Positions 1 through 31,300 of a stretch of 64,000 nt of DNA are shown here, piece after piece. Positions within the stretch are counted from its first letter, which is position 1; the number at the start of each line of letters is the position of its first letter. Under the pieces are notes generated by a model, which saw only the letters and a list, made by a program, of their open reading frames with translations, did not search any database and had not been told where the DNA came from. The stretch covers positions 46,472,309-46,536,308 of the forward strand of contig JACMZG010001870.1 of the NCBI GenBank assembly GCA_018340805.1, in the 5' to 3' direction. This DNA comes from Microvelia longipes (Eukaryota; Arthropoda; Insecta; Hemiptera; Veliidae). The position numbers and the translations under genes are program-made.

Positions 1-175
1 ATTAATGCAAGGTCAGCGAATTTCTTTGAAAAAATATTGGCTTGTTGTGATTTTTTTGGTCATTGAACAAATGTCAATAACTTAAGTTGTAGTTATCTGA
101 TTTTGACGAAAGAAATCTGGTTTTATAGTAAATGTTATCAGCTTTAAAAAATTTTCTCTTCATTGATAAAATTAT
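1..175. repeat. partial copy of a foldback element (second copy at 53445-53885)
   Basis: The first 175 bases match, in inverse orientation, the interior of the foldback element at 53445-53885. Shared phrases include 'cagcgaatttctttg', 'aaaatattggc' and 'agctttaaaaaatt'. The copy is cut by the window edge, so its full length is unknown. No coding sequence is seen. Confidence 0.6.
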
Positions 176-284
176 TCTGCTTATGTATATATGTATTCAC
201 TATTTTTCCCACTTACGATGGTCTAAAACTGGTCTCAATCAATTTAATTTAACATATGTTTAATTTTTCTAAAATATCATAATC

Positions 285-286
285 AT

Positions 287-342
<56 letters not shown>
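285..342. repeat. (TA)n microsatellite
   Basis: A nearly pure TA run of about 55 bp. The Ile-Tyr reading frames across it are not genes. Confidence 0.95.
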
Positions 343-344
<2 letters not shown>

Positions 345-526
345 ACCTCTTGTTCCATCCCTGGTTAGCCTACTTTGCCAGATGTAATGGGAAAGTAGTC
401 TGTATGTAATGTAATGATGCAAATGGCTCCATAAGAAACCCCAGCGAGCCAAGCTGTCTCGCAAAGCGGAAGGCCCTTGAAAAAAGTGGAGGGTCACCTA
501 GGCACCTGAACAGATAACTGTTTCAG

Positions 527-2492
<1,966 letters not shown>

Positions 2493-2564
2493 GAGATAAG
2501 CTCATCTATACTGCTTTTCCGGGTTTTAACTTATTTTGTTTTCATTTATTTTAATAAGAGACAA

Positions 2565-2570
2565 AATAAA
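2565..2570 (+). promoter_or_regulatory. polyadenylation signal AATAAA
   Basis: AATAAA occurs 73 bases after the inferred stop at 2492, on the same strand, in a T-rich 3' UTR-like stretch. Confidence 0.45.
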
Positions 2571-2690
2571 ATAAAAATGATTATTTGGGTTTGCCTTGTT
2601 TTTATTTATACATTAAATAATAGAAACATTCATTGTTGATTTGAGATATTTCAAAATAGTAATCTCTCACTAACAGAAAGTTAATAATTA

Positions 2691-3096
2691 CAGTCTATCG
2701 TTTAGTTTAAAAATCTTGACAGGTCAGTTTATAGACACCACTGATTCTTAAGAAAAAAAAAATCCCTGCAAGAAGGGAGCGGGAAAAAACTATGTAAACA
2801 AATCAGGTTATTTTACCCATATTTTTTTGGCGATGTTTTTTTACATTTCTTTTGTGTAGTGTTATATTAAAATATCATTTTAAGATTCATTTGAAAGTAG
2901 TTTTTAAAACGATATAATCAAAAGAAGAACCACAAACAAAGTGAACGATTGCCGGGAAGAAGGTTTTTTCCCTACAGCGGTATTGTGATAGGGATTTTTT
3001 TCTCTTTTTAAGTGAGAGGTTAGCTGCGGCTTCTCTGATTGGTCAATCCCCAAAATACTTATGATGCTGGGGATTTTTAAACTAAACAATAGACTG
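2691..3096 (+). mobile_element. TA-flanked MITE, copy A (Tc1/mariner-like)
   Basis: The ends are inverted repeats of about 26 bp (CAGTCTATCGTTTAGTTT at the left), flanked by TA on both sides (2689-2690, 3097-3098). The length is 406 bp. It contains the family signature 'gattgccgggaagaaggtt' and 'cttctctgattggtcaatc'. There is no transposase frame. Copies are at 3170, 9432, 27374 and 52932. Confidence 0.8.
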
Positions 3097-3169
3097 TAAG
3101 AGAAACTTAACCCATTTAATTTACATTAATACTTCTACTTAAATCTATCTATATAAGTTAAATCAATTA

Positions 3170-3794
3170 CAGTGTATCGTTAAGTTTAAAAATCCCCAAG
3201 GTCATAAGCATTTTGGGGATCGACCAATCAGAGAAGCCGCTGCCAACCCTCTCTTGAAAGAGAAAAAAAATTCCCTACTCCATAACCCCTGTAGGGAAAT
3301 AACCTCTTCCCGGCATTCGTTCACTTCGTTTGTGGTTTTTTTGTGTTTACATCGTTTAGTGAGTTTTTGTGTTGTGTGTGTTCTGTGAATTGTGTTGTGT
3401 TGGACTGTTAACATTATTATTGCACTCAAATATTCTTTTTTATAACTTAAGTAAATAAAAGCATAACTGAAACTTTTATTTCAAGGCTGCGCCTTTTATG
3501 CAGCAATTTTTAAGAGCTGTCAAAACTAGTAAACATACAATTCTTTTTTAATATAAAAACATATGAGTACACTTATTATTTCCCTTCACAATTCATTTTT
3601 TTTCACATTTGCATACTTCCTAAATAATAAAACTACACAAAAGAAATGTAGAAACATCGCCAAGAAAACACGGGTAACATAACCTGATTTGTTTACAAAG
3701 TTTTTCCCCGCTGCCTTTTTGTAGGGATTTTTTTTTTTAGAATCGGTGGTGCCTAAACTGAGCTGTCAAGATTTTTAAAGTCGTCGATACAATG
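3170..3794 (-). mobile_element. TA-flanked MITE, copy B, enlarged by about 220 bp
   Basis: Same family as 2691-3096 but inverted. It begins CAGTGTATCGTTAAGTTT and ends GTCGATACAATG, flanked by TA. Extra sequence around 3350-3590 (GT-rich, then 'aaggctgcgccttttatg') is missing from the other copies. This is either a secondary insertion or a longer subfamily. Confidence 0.7.
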
Positions 3795-3796
3795 TA

Positions 3797-4029
3797 ATTA
3801 TAATTTGACCTTATATGAAAGTTGTTACTCCACTTTCACTAAAAGTTGGTATTCTTACTGAATTATTGAAACTTATGATATTGAATTAAACTGATCAAAA
3901 AGGAGAACAAAGAATAATTAACTCTTTCTAAAAGGTATTTTAGACCTACACTGACCATTATTATAAATAATCACGTAAACAAACAATAAACAATTCCCAG
4001 GTTTAGTTAACCATTAACACACACAATAA

Positions 4030-4030
<1 letters not shown>
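3797..4030. other. no feature recognised
   Basis: AT-rich unique-looking sequence between the MITE and the TA tract. There is no open frame of note and no repeat that I can pair. Confidence 0.4.
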
Positions 4031-4105
<75 letters not shown>

Positions 4106-4112
4106 ATATTGT
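4031..4112. repeat. (TA)n microsatellite
   Basis: TA dinucleotides with two single-base breaks. Confidence 0.95.
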
Positions 4113-4981
4113 TTAGACTTCTATTTTTGGTATCAGGAATTAAACTGAATCGATCCCCCATTCCTTCCCTTTCTGTCATGCAAACACCATTATGTCTCAT
4201 TTTCATGATGAAAGTTTGTTATAAAGAAAAACTAAAAGAAATAGTATGATTAAAACTAATATAATTTTATCCATCTAACATAAAAAATATGTAAATCCAA
4301 ATGGATGTTGTTTTGTATCTGTTTTACAATAGTTTATGATTATTGTAATCCTTATGGGAAATGACTCCATTAAATTAGTTGAAATTTAGCAAAAATATAG
4401 TATTTGGCTAGCTGATTAAAAGTCTTAACGAACAAAACCTCTTATCTTTATTACCAGGGCCTCAATACCCCCTCATAATATTTATAAAAATAGCTCTCGG
4501 TTGAATTTGCCAAAATTTTGAAAAAAAATTGTGCTTGTCTACCTGATTAAAAGTCTTAATGAGAGCAATCCCTTATCTTTATCTTTGCCCCCTCCCCCAT
4601 AGTGCTAAATCATGTAAAAATCTGATTAATCTGCCGCAAGTAATGATAAAAGTTTGTGCTCATTAAGATTTTATCAGCTTGCAAAATACTATCTTTTGAC
4701 TAAGTTTTAGCAAATTTGATGGAGAGCCATTTTTCTAAGAATTAAATACCATGAGGGGATTAAAGGGAGCTGTAGGGGCCCTGGGAATAAAGATATGGGG
4801 CTACACCTATTAATACTTTTGATTTGAATAGCATGCAATACACTATCTTTTGGCATTCCAGCAAATTTGTCCCAGAGCCATTTTCTGTAAGGATTTTGCT
4901 GGGTTCTTAGCCCTTAGAGTACAGAAATGGTACTAAAGATAAAATAAATAAATAAACAAAAATCACAGCCTTCCATGAAAA
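4113..4981. other. intergenic / ALG13 3' flank
   Basis: Two diverged tandem-like blocks share 'agctgattaaaagtcttaa' (about 4410-4430 and 4540-4560). Related inverted text lies near 4640-4690 and 4800-4870 ('ctatcttttg'), so this is probably an old repeat. No gene is seen. ALG13 should be polyadenylated here on the minus strand. Confidence 0.35.
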
Positions 4982-7606
4982 TTAAACCTCTAGACCTACT
5001 ATCTTATTGATAAATGATGCAAATACAGTGGCATCTCCAGGTTTGTATTCATTAAACTTGTTAACATCTAATTTCGAAATGGTTTCGTCCAATTTTTCTG
5101 GTTTTGTATAACAGAGATAATTCAGCGAGTTCAATTTACTCGCTAATTCATCTTGGTGCGAGTCCATTAGAGTATCATTTGCAACAACTATAAGAGGCTT
5201 TTTTGCAGTTAGCACTTCCAGACAGGTACCAGCTCCAGCATGAGCTATAACTAGGTCAGCTTTAGATATATCTTGTGATAAATTTGGTTTAAATTTATAC
5301 TTCTCAATTGCAAGTTTTGTTTTAAGCCCAGAAGGTTCATTGCCTGCTCCGTATTGTATGATTAATTCTTGGCATCCTCTTTCTTCAAGTATCTGGAATC
5401 AATTATTTTAAGTTTTATAAAATTAATAAAGCCTCAGCTCTAATTATAGCATGATGAGATGGGACTGAAATTTAAGTAAGAACTACACCAGTCACTTCTC
5501 CAGTTACCAAATCCTAATTTAGTCAAAAGTACCAGATAATTTGTATACAAGTTAGTAAAGTAACTAGTAATTTTATTTAAGTATATATTTTTCAGTACTT
5601 TTATTACACTCATCATTATCTTTCATTATTTATTTATTTATGTGTATTTGTTTTTATAGTTATACTAATTTATATTTTTGCTCTGTATGTTTTTAATAGT
5701 TTATACTTATTTATTTATTTTCTCATCATTATATATTTTTTATTTCATCATTTAGTCTCAACTAAACATTTATTATTTTTTTTATTTACATTTTTTCTTT
5801 AAATTATGTGTATATGATCTTATTTATATATATTTTGATTTATCTTTTTTTCTAATTTAAGTTTTCTTGAACATTTGAATTTATTTTTTATCTTCTTGTT
5901 ATTTAAGTTTAATTATTTCATTATTTTAAGTTTGAAACGCCCCCACACTCAGGCTTTGCCTTGTGGGTTACTTGTATAATATTATGTAAATTTGTTTTTG
6001 TATTCTTTTTTATCTTTGTATACTTGTGAATAAAGGAATTGTAAAAAAAGTAGATTTATTGACCAAAGAAATAAATTGACAGATATTTCTTCCCTAATAT
6101 CCATTTCACTATGAGATGTTCATTATGCCTAATGGTGGAACAAATTTATTATTCTAAATTGATTCAAAGCTAATAATATGCTACAGTATATTATTATACA
6201 GGATTTAAGACTTTAGTTACTCTCTTGTATTATTTTGAAGTGTCAAATTCTTAACGAGATGAATGTCATATTCATCCCTTTTAGGTAGATCCAAGGTGGA
6301 TTTTGCCAAAAACCTGTTATAAAAAATTAATTTCCTGACCTGCAGATTAATATCCACCAGATATCACCTCCTGTCCCCAAGCCAGGGTTTATCTCGTGGG
6401 GCTGTGTTTTGGCTTAATTTTCACAATGACTTGTGCTTTTTGCCCCGAGCTATGCCTTAGTTTATTTGTTACAAAGCTACTTCACTGTATACATTGTTTT
6501 TAAAGTTATATAAGAAACAATTGAACTTAAATACACAGCAACTTTATTATTAAATTATGTTTACAAATCATGTTTCTTTAGTAATAAATTTAAAAATTCT
6601 CTTGTTTAGTGGCAGTATGCTACATGCATAAACTAGTAATATGACAAACTGATAAAATGCAACAAACATGTAGTTGAAAAGCAGGCAAAGGCATTGCAAA
6701 GTGGCCCCCAACATGGAAGGCCTTTATGCTATTTTAGTTTAAAGTTACAATAACAAATAAATTGTAGAACTACAATGGTAGTAGATAGCCAAAGTTATCT
6801 TGGGTACTTCTACCAGCAAACTCTCAGTGGCCTATAAAACCCTAGGATAATATAAAGCACACTAGTTAAATACGATGTAACTATGCTAAGGTAATCCAGT
6901 AAAAGGTGCTAGAACAAGGAAGATGGAATCTGGTTCACTCTGCTAATATTCTGTAAGAACCTTAAGGGGCAATCATATTTGACGTGATAACATTTTTAAC
7001 AAACTATTATTTCCCTTAAATAAAACTTCTTTTCTCTAATAATTTTTTACCTAACTTATGATCATGCAAAGAAAACAAAATTTTATTTTGTAACTTCCTC
7101 ATAATAGACGCTATGTTTTGGTGGGTTTTGTAATGAGATCATACTACTTGATCAACTGAACCAGGTAGGGGCTCACTATAATAAGTAGTTTTCAGTGGAG
7201 GACCCTTATAGATGTGTGTACATTGCCTCCTCTGGAATCGGTTTCGCCTCCCTACCCCTAAAAGTTCTTGCTGACTACAGACCTGGACTGAAGTAATACG
7301 GCGCAAGAATCTATGTATACGACTCTTTGCATATACAATCACCTGTAAAAAACCTTTAGTTGCAAGTAAGTAGTGACCTATTCTCGTGGTATTTTTAATC
7401 CCAATCTGGACAGTATCAGTTTCACTCGTTTCAGCAAAAAATTATGTTTTAAAAAGTGTTCTGCCACCATGCAGTTTCCTTCTTACTGAAAGTGCAATCC
7501 AACTAATAATATACAATACCTTAGTGACGTTTTGACTGGTTACAGCTGATATAAGTTTATCAAATCTAGTTGTTCCAACAGTTACAAACACAACACTACA
7601 ATCCAT
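4982..7606 (-). CDS. ALG13: ALG13 homologue, UDP-N-acetylglucosamine transferase catalytic subunit
   Basis: In this family, ALG13 binds membrane-bound ALG14 on the cytosolic face of the ER and transfers the second GlcNAc onto dolichol-PP-GlcNAc in N-glycan assembly. Exon 1 is 7520-7606 (29 residues, with the N-terminal glycosyltransferase strand VFVTVGTTRFDKLI). It ends AAG|GTATTG in phase 0. Exon 2 is 4982-5392, after acceptor TTCCAG, and encodes 136 residues. It carries the hallmark ADLVIAHAGAGTCLEVL followed by PLIVV, and the expected NDTLMDSHQDELA and GLEV ending. The total of 165 aa equals the usual short ALG13 length. There is no signal peptide or membrane segment, as expected for a soluble subunit. 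The start ATG at 7604-7606 gives the canonical N-terminus. The intron of 2.1 kb carries a possible LINE tail and an exon-like block (7139-7342). Confidence 0.9.
5570..6045 (+). mobile_element. possible truncated LINE 3' UTR within the ALG13 intron
   Basis: A T-rich stretch ends with a small hairpin (CCCCACACTCAGGC / GCCTTGTGGG near 5941-5970), then 'cttgtgaataaaggaatt' and an A-run. This layout is common at the 3' ends of insect non-LTR elements. No reverse-transcriptase frame remains, so the call is tentative. Confidence 0.3.
6046..7138. other. remainder of the ALG13 intron
   Basis: No gene or clear repeat is recognised. A short stretch at about 6330-6420 is slightly GC-richer ('ggggctgtgttttggc') but has no open frame worth calling. 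Confidence 0.35.
7139..7346 (-). other. exon-like open block inside the ALG13 intron
   Basis: On the minus strand a good acceptor (TTTTTTACAG) opens a 67-residue frame to a stop at 7139. A potential donor CAG|GTCTGT lies 60 nt in. It would be spliced in phase 0 after ALG13 exon 1, giving either a 20-residue cassette or a truncated protein. The residues do not resemble the ALG13 family, and the canonical junction without it matches the family exactly. It could be an alternative exon or chance. Confidence 0.25.
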
Positions 7607-8486
7607 ACCTATTTTCAAAATATATCATGAATATTATCTGCTTAAATGACAGAAATCTATTATTTATCATTATTGTGTCTTACTATCGTTATCAATAATA
7701 CATTCAACAAGTAAATACATTTTTACAGCTACACTTAGTAATCGTCACAGAAATGTTGCGCTTTTGTTAAAGTGCTTTTAAAAATAGTTATTATTAGGGG
7801 CTAAACTGATTCATAAAGTTAAAAAAAGCATAGAGATACATTTACTAGAGGAGGCCCTATGGGTTAAATTTTGAAACATCGAAAAAGTAACCTGATCACC
7901 TTTGCTAAAAATATAATAAAATAATCAGTACAAAATTACAGCAACTTATATAGAAAAACATTAAAAATACAAATCAAAACACAAACAATGCGCGGAAAGC
8001 CGAAAACAATTGATTTATAATAACCTTAACTCACTTTTGAAGAAGGTTTTAATGAGGTTACACAAAGCCCTTGAGAGCCCCTAAACGATGTATTGAGATT
8101 GGCCATGCTCCTCTTGTATCTCAATGTAAAAAGGCTAGATAAAATTTTTAAATTTTGCTTTAAATTAAATTATTTTGTATATTTAAGATATGTAAATGTT
8201 AGATGTCATTTAATTAATAGAAATGATAAAATTTATCTTGATAACATTTTGAAGAGTTGAGGATTTTTATTCTAAAATATTTCTCCATTTTCTTTATCGT
8301 TTTTGATTTCTTATTGGTAACACTGATTTTTATTTTAATTTTTATTTATCAAGTCAAGTCAAAACAAGCAGTGAAAAGTCGAGTAAGATGGAACGGGAAA
8401 TTGCCCGTCAGTTTTCTCCTGGTAAATTTCAACATATCTCGTAAATTCCTTGCAATTTCTTTATAATTTCTCACAGTTCATGTCAG
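7607..8486. promoter_or_regulatory. intergenic region between head-to-head ALG13 and the Arkadia-like gene
   Basis: About 0.9 kb separates the ALG13 start from a strong donor-like site TGTCAG|GTAAGC (junction 8486/8487) on the plus strand. That site could end a non-coding first exon of the Arkadia-like gene. The ALG13 promoter must lie here. The stretch also contains a dispersed repeat (7850-8105). No TATA box can be chosen with confidence. Confidence 0.35.
7850..8105 (-). repeat. dispersed repeat, inverted relative to 57330-57590
   Basis: Read on the minus strand it matches 57330-57590 over about 260 bp. Shared phrases include 'atctcaatacat', 'gtgtaacctcatt', 'ggtcaggttact' and 'atgtttcaaaattta'. 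The element is unclassified and non-coding. Confidence 0.7.
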
Positions 8487-9431
8487 GTAAGCTATAATTT
8501 ACATTTATTTTTATTTAAATCTTCTCATGTTCGCGTTTTAATTGAACGCCCATTGAATATTTTTTTCGAGTTTTACGCATATGCTTCTATAGGTTTTTTG
8601 TTGTAATTTTGTCTGATTATTTGTTTTGTTTTATGACGTGCTGATTAGTGAATTTGTTTTAGAAGGATTTTCCTGATTGATAATGAGTCGACGATTAACG
8701 AACATAGATAATTTGTTTCCAAGTCGAATGAATGTTTGGGCAGTTTTTACTCTTGATTTGGAATTTTATTGTGAGATGGAAATTTTGTTAAATTAATTTT
8801 TTAATGTTTTAGGTTTTCTTCATTAGGACTGAATTATTTTTTTCTGGTTTTATTTTCGTGTATGATCTACTTTTTTCAGTTTTGATATAAAGTAGAGATA
8901 ATTTCTTACGTTGTATTAAATTAAGTTCTTCCTATATAACTTATTATATTGGTCTGTCAAATCATTTGGTTGGGAAAAAATGTTAATCAGACATTGAATT
9001 CTATCCATTCTAGAGAGAAACACTTTATTTATAAAAATTTACATTATAAAGGGAGCTGTCCTTCTTTAAAGGATTGCTGAAACACACAGCATACTTAATC
9101 TATCTTAAAGACAATTTTTTATCAAATTATTAATTTATAATTATATTACATAATGTAAATAATTACATTATAGTTTTAAAATTTTACAAATCTACATCTA
9201 AATAAAACTACTATCATAAGTAAATATGGTTATTTATAATACCTAGTGAGTCTAAAATTATATTTCCATCTGGTGTCTAAGAAAATTTTGATTGATGCAG
9301 ATTTTGTAGAAAAATAATTTAGTTTTTAGTGGAATGGTTCCTCTAGAGCCAAACCAAAGTCCGTAAATTTGGTATTCTCTTTCTCCGTGAGCCTCTCTCA
9401 AAAAGAAAAACATTTGACTTTAAACTCATTA
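8487..9431. other. upstream intron/5' region of the Arkadia-like gene
   Basis: AT-rich sequence with no recognised gene or repeat. The 69-residue frame at 8257-8466 overlapping its edge is hydrophobic low-complexity sequence and is not called. Confidence 0.35.
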
Positions 9432-9617
9432 CAGTCTATCGACAACTTTAAAAATCTTGACAGATCAGTTTAGGCACCGCCGATTCTAAAAAAAATACCT
9501 ACAAGAAGAGAGAGGGAAAAATCTTTGTAAACAAAACATTTCATTTGTGAAGTTTTATTTTATATCATTATCATGAATTATTAGAAATTAGTTTTCAAAA
9601 CAATGTAATCACAAAAT
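9432..9617 (+). mobile_element. TA-flanked MITE, copy C, truncated
   Basis: Begins CAGTCTATCGACAAC and follows the left half of the family ('cttgacagatcagtttaggc', 'aaacaatgtaatcacaaaa'). It stops about half-way and the right inverted end is missing. Confidence 0.65.
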
Positions 9618-10493
9618 GCTTAAAACCTTGAACTGTAGATCAGGTTACTAAGGCTACATTAGTGTTACAGGCTAAACTTTTTTTGGTTTTATGTAAATTT
9701 ATAATTGAATAAATTCAACAAGTGACTTTACTCATGTATTTTGGACTGTCGAAAGAATAATTTTTGGCCACTAGGGGTGCTTTAGAGCATGGAGTTATTG
9801 TAGCTTAGGACAATACTTTCTAATATAAAGCTACTGTGCAGCAAAATAGCCCCTAGGATTCTGGATTTAAGGCCGGAATCCTATTGTTCGAGCTAAACAC
9901 ACAGTGAAATCGAGTATGTGGTCGATATGCTTCATACCACAGCTTACTTATCAGTGACCTTTTATCTATTCTATATAACTTATTGTTTAACTTATTATTT
10001 TCATTTCTTATTGTTGTATTAATGTTATTAAGTTTCTTAAACACTTTAACAGTTTCCGTGATTTGGTAGCAGAGAAAATAGTAAGCTTGGCAGTTATAGT
10101 TGGTTTGACTTGTGTATTTCCGGGGTGACAGAAAACTCGAGTACTCAATGTTTACTTGATTATTAGATATTTGTTATGACAATTTGTTTTTTTTTATATG
10201 TCCATTAAGAAGTAGCAGAAATGCGTTGAATGCATTCTAGCGTCAAATATCAAAAAGTCTTAAAAGGTCTTATTCGCAGCATATTTTTGTAGCTTAGGTG
10301 TACAGTCACGGAGATGACCTTAGCGTGAATGACCAAACCCATTAATACTCTTTCTTGATGTAGCTAGAATGTTCTAACGCGTTGCTGTACAGTAGTGTTA
10401 AACACCTAAACTCATATTATGTGTCACTAGTTTTTTTTATATTTTGTTCACCTTGTTGGATTAACATGCCTAAAATCTAACATTAGTTAATAT
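9618..10493. other. no gene recognised
   Basis: Unique-looking AT-rich sequence. I see no open frame with coding character and no pairable repeat. Confidence 0.35.
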
Positions 10494-11080
10494 TATTTTT
10501 TGAGGTAGTATGTAATTGAGCACTTTATTGGACCGTTTTTAGGATGAGAAGCCAATCATTATTGTTATAGAAGGTTACTTAGTACTTTTCACCTCCGAGG
10601 ACAATAATGAATGTAAAAAAAAACTCCTAGGACGTAAAAGTAATTCATATATTGCCGCCATTACTGTAATGTAGCGTGTTAAAAAAAAACGATCTGTGTA
10701 AAACATTCATGAGGTTTCTTTAAAAACGTTCATTTTGTTTCTGTTTTTGTTCGTAGACTAATTTTTTTTCGTTTTTAAAAGGTGTTCTAATTGACAATTT
10801 TTGTGTGTTTATTTGTAAAGCTTTTACATTTTTGAGTAAAAGTGTGAAGCTATGGATGAATTCAATGACGACGATAATATGGAGTTAATTGGACGTTTGT
10901 TTTTTTTTCAATGAAGCATATAGCGCAGTTTATTTAATGAGTGCTACCTCAAAAAAAATAGTGTATGCCATCCGGCTGATAATGTCTTTATGTCTTGGCA
11001 ATTTTTCCCGACTCGCTTCGCTCGTCGGTAAATCTAATTGCCGTGACATAAAGACACACTTCTCAGCCTTATGGCATAAA
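10494..11080 (+). mobile_element. composite MITE plus hairpin, copy 1
   Basis: Near-identical to 16053-16652. The first part has short inverted ends (TTTTTTGAGGTAG at the start, CTACCTCAAAAAAA near 10940-10953). It contains an ATG-led stub reading MDEFNDDDNMELI before a stop, possibly the N-terminus of a lost transposase. The second part is a hairpin (ATGCCATCCGGCTGA / TCAGCCTTATGGCAT). Both parts travel together in the two copies. This copy has an extra 'gactcgcttcgctcgtcgg'. Confidence 0.65.
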
Positions 11081-11325
11081 TGACTATTCTGACTCTTAAT
11101 ATTTATCTCTTATTCTATTTATGCCAAGTCAGCAGCTATTTGCCAAAATATTTAAAAGGAGTGAATTCACAGCCCTAAAAAAGAATTATTAATCCATAAG
11201 AATTATTTTCTTCTCAGCTTTCAATTAATTGGCAGGCTGTCAACTAATTTAATCCAAAACTAGTCATTGCTATCTTGGACTTTTATGATATTTGATTGTG
11301 AATTAGGTGTTTTGGATGTGTAGGT

Positions 11326-29160
<17,835 letters not shown>

Positions 29161-29825
29161 GACAAATCTTAGCATGTGTCGCAAGCATCTTTCTTGTTGC
29201 AAATGTCTGGCAAAATTCTACAACTCGATAAATAAATGTTTATTTACAACAAAAAAATTAAACATTTACAAATTATACTTTTTTGTAAAAGGAATGGACT
29301 TTAATGATGACATCAGCTCTTCTGTTCGTCTCTTACCACCTTTTCGATCGCTGCCCTTTGTGGAATTGTTGCGACTTTCATCAACTCTACCTCTGCCTTC
29401 TGTAGAATGTTAGCAACCTAAAGCAACTCTATTAATACCTTTTACAGAATCATTGTAACCTTTAACAACTCTATCACTCCCTTCTATGGAAATGTTCCAA
29501 TTTGTTAGGAAATGGAAGTTTAGAAACAGAAATAGAGGAGGCAACGTGAGATAGCCTTATGATAATCCTTTGAAGCTTGAAATCACTGACCAGTGTCACT
29601 CCCTTCAACATTTCAGATAAAAGAGACAGTTGTTTGTGTCTTCTTTCTTAATATATTTTGTTAATACAGTCTTAAGGTTCTTGTACTAAAAGTGAAGGTA
29701 AAATCCGATTCAGTTTTAAGCGAATTATTAACAATTGTTGGCTGAATTTTGTAATTTCAGTACTGCACCATTTCAGATGTGTTATGACTCTACGGATCCT
29801 GAAATAAAGCCTTCATTTGGGAATT
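29161..29825 (+). other. 3' UTR and flank of the Arkadia-like gene
   Basis: Candidate polyadenylation signals AATAAA are at 29231-29236 and 29803-29808, the second just before an A-poor flank. A loosely repeated 'caactctat.....cct.ct.tagaa' text between 29320 and 29490 suggests an old duplication. Confidence 0.4.
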
Positions 29826-30454
29826 AAAGTTCATTTATTGTATGTAAAAATTGACATCAACATTTGTCAATCGTTAGTTTGAATACTTAAATGGCTTTGA
29901 AAAGTCTTTTGATCGTTTGTGAGTTGAAATGTATTAGTACACGGGATGAAAAAGAGTCTTTGTGGAAAAAGTATTAATTAACAAATAGGTTTTTACCTTG
30001 GATGAGGCCATTACAGTCCCATTACTGTGTTTTACTGAAGATGGAAACAATCATATTGCATAGAAAAGCTATTTTCTCTTTTTAGACGGAACAATAATGA
30101 TTCAGTGAACTTCTCGAACACATTTCAAGTCTTTAATGGCTCCCCGATCTTGCATTATATAACTGGTACCTATAGTTCGGCAGTGATTATTAACATCATT
30201 CTGTGAAATTGACAGGATGAAAATCAAGCCGAACATGGAAGATTCCTGATATTTCTTTTCTGCAAGTCAAGAGATAAATTTATTTAACTTGTTTTTGTCC
30301 TCATTTTTAGTTAGAAAACTCCTGATTTTATTGCGGACATTTGCCTGGATAAATGTTAAATATGCTATATTTGGAGGCTGTCCACTTCCTTATTTCCACT
30401 TTCTTTGAAATACACGATATAATTAGTGTGAATGGAGCTCATCATAAATAACCA
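29826..30454. other. no feature recognised
   Basis: Unique-looking sequence downstream of the Arkadia-like gene, with no coding frame. Confidence 0.35.
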
Positions 30455-31300
30455 AATAAGTAAATTAAAAGTCTCTCCACAAAATAAAACTTTATTGGCA
30501 AAGTGCTTTTAATCCAGATAGGGGCCATCATCGGTGCAAAACCATTGAAGAAATAAAAGAAAGAAAAGTGAGATTAGATTCAGACTCAATATGGTGTATA
30601 TCCTTTTATACAACCATGAAGTTTTTTTTAGAACTTTGCTAGCAAGGGATGTGGTTGGTGTTCCTTTCTTTTCAGAAATCTGAATCTAATATCTAAATAA
30701 CTTTAGAGCTTTTTGGACTATTACAAATTTAATATCAATTAAATTAATGAAGACTTAGTCCTTATAAAAATTTATTGAAAATAAATTGTTGAAGAGCTTT
30801 CGCCCAGGGATCCTGAGCTTCTTCAGTTCTTAAAAAATGACAAAAATGAAAAAGTTGGAAAATAATAAAATTTTGAATGTTTTTTTTTATGTCATGTGTC
30901 TAACTAAGTAAATTTAAAATGAAATTACAAAAAGGTAAAGGAAAATTATCTTAAAATCATAATTTTCCTTTACCTTTTTGTAATTTCATTTTAAATTTAC
31001 TTAGTTAGACACATGACATAAAAAAACATTCAAAATTTTATTATTTTCCAACTTTTTCATTTTTGTCATTTTTAAGAACTGAAGAAGCTCAGGATCCCTT
31101 GGCGAAAGCTCTTCAACAATTTATTTTCAATAAATTTTTATAAGGACTAAAGTCTTCATTAATTTAATTGATACTAATATCTAAAGGTGAATCATCGACT
31201 CACTTTTCTTCCTTTTATTTCTTCAACAGTTTTGCACTAATGATGGCCTCTAACTAGGTTGAAAGCGCTTTGCCAATTAAGTTTCTATGGAGAGACTTAT
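30455..31300. mobile_element. nested inverted pair with hammerhead-like cores (Penelope-type terminal repeats)
   Basis: The outer arms are AGTCTCTCCACAAAATAAA at the left and its diverged complement ending GGAGAGACT at the right. Each arm carries GATGATGGCC...GGTTGAAAGCGC or a decayed form. The inner arms (30748-31152) form a nearly perfect palindrome of about 195 bp per arm. Each inner arm has CTGAAGAAGCTCAGGATCCC then GGCGAAAGC; in the left arm the stem GCTCAGG/CCTGGGC is fully paired. No RT frame lies between the arms. Inferred to be an internally deleted Penelope-like pair, or two of them nested. Confidence 0.6.

Noticed and set aside
8257..8466. 69-residue hydrophobic frame upstream of the Arkadia-like gene
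   Set aside because: Phe/Ile/Leu-rich translation of T-rich DNA with no homologue recognised; the region is better explained as promoter/5' UTR.
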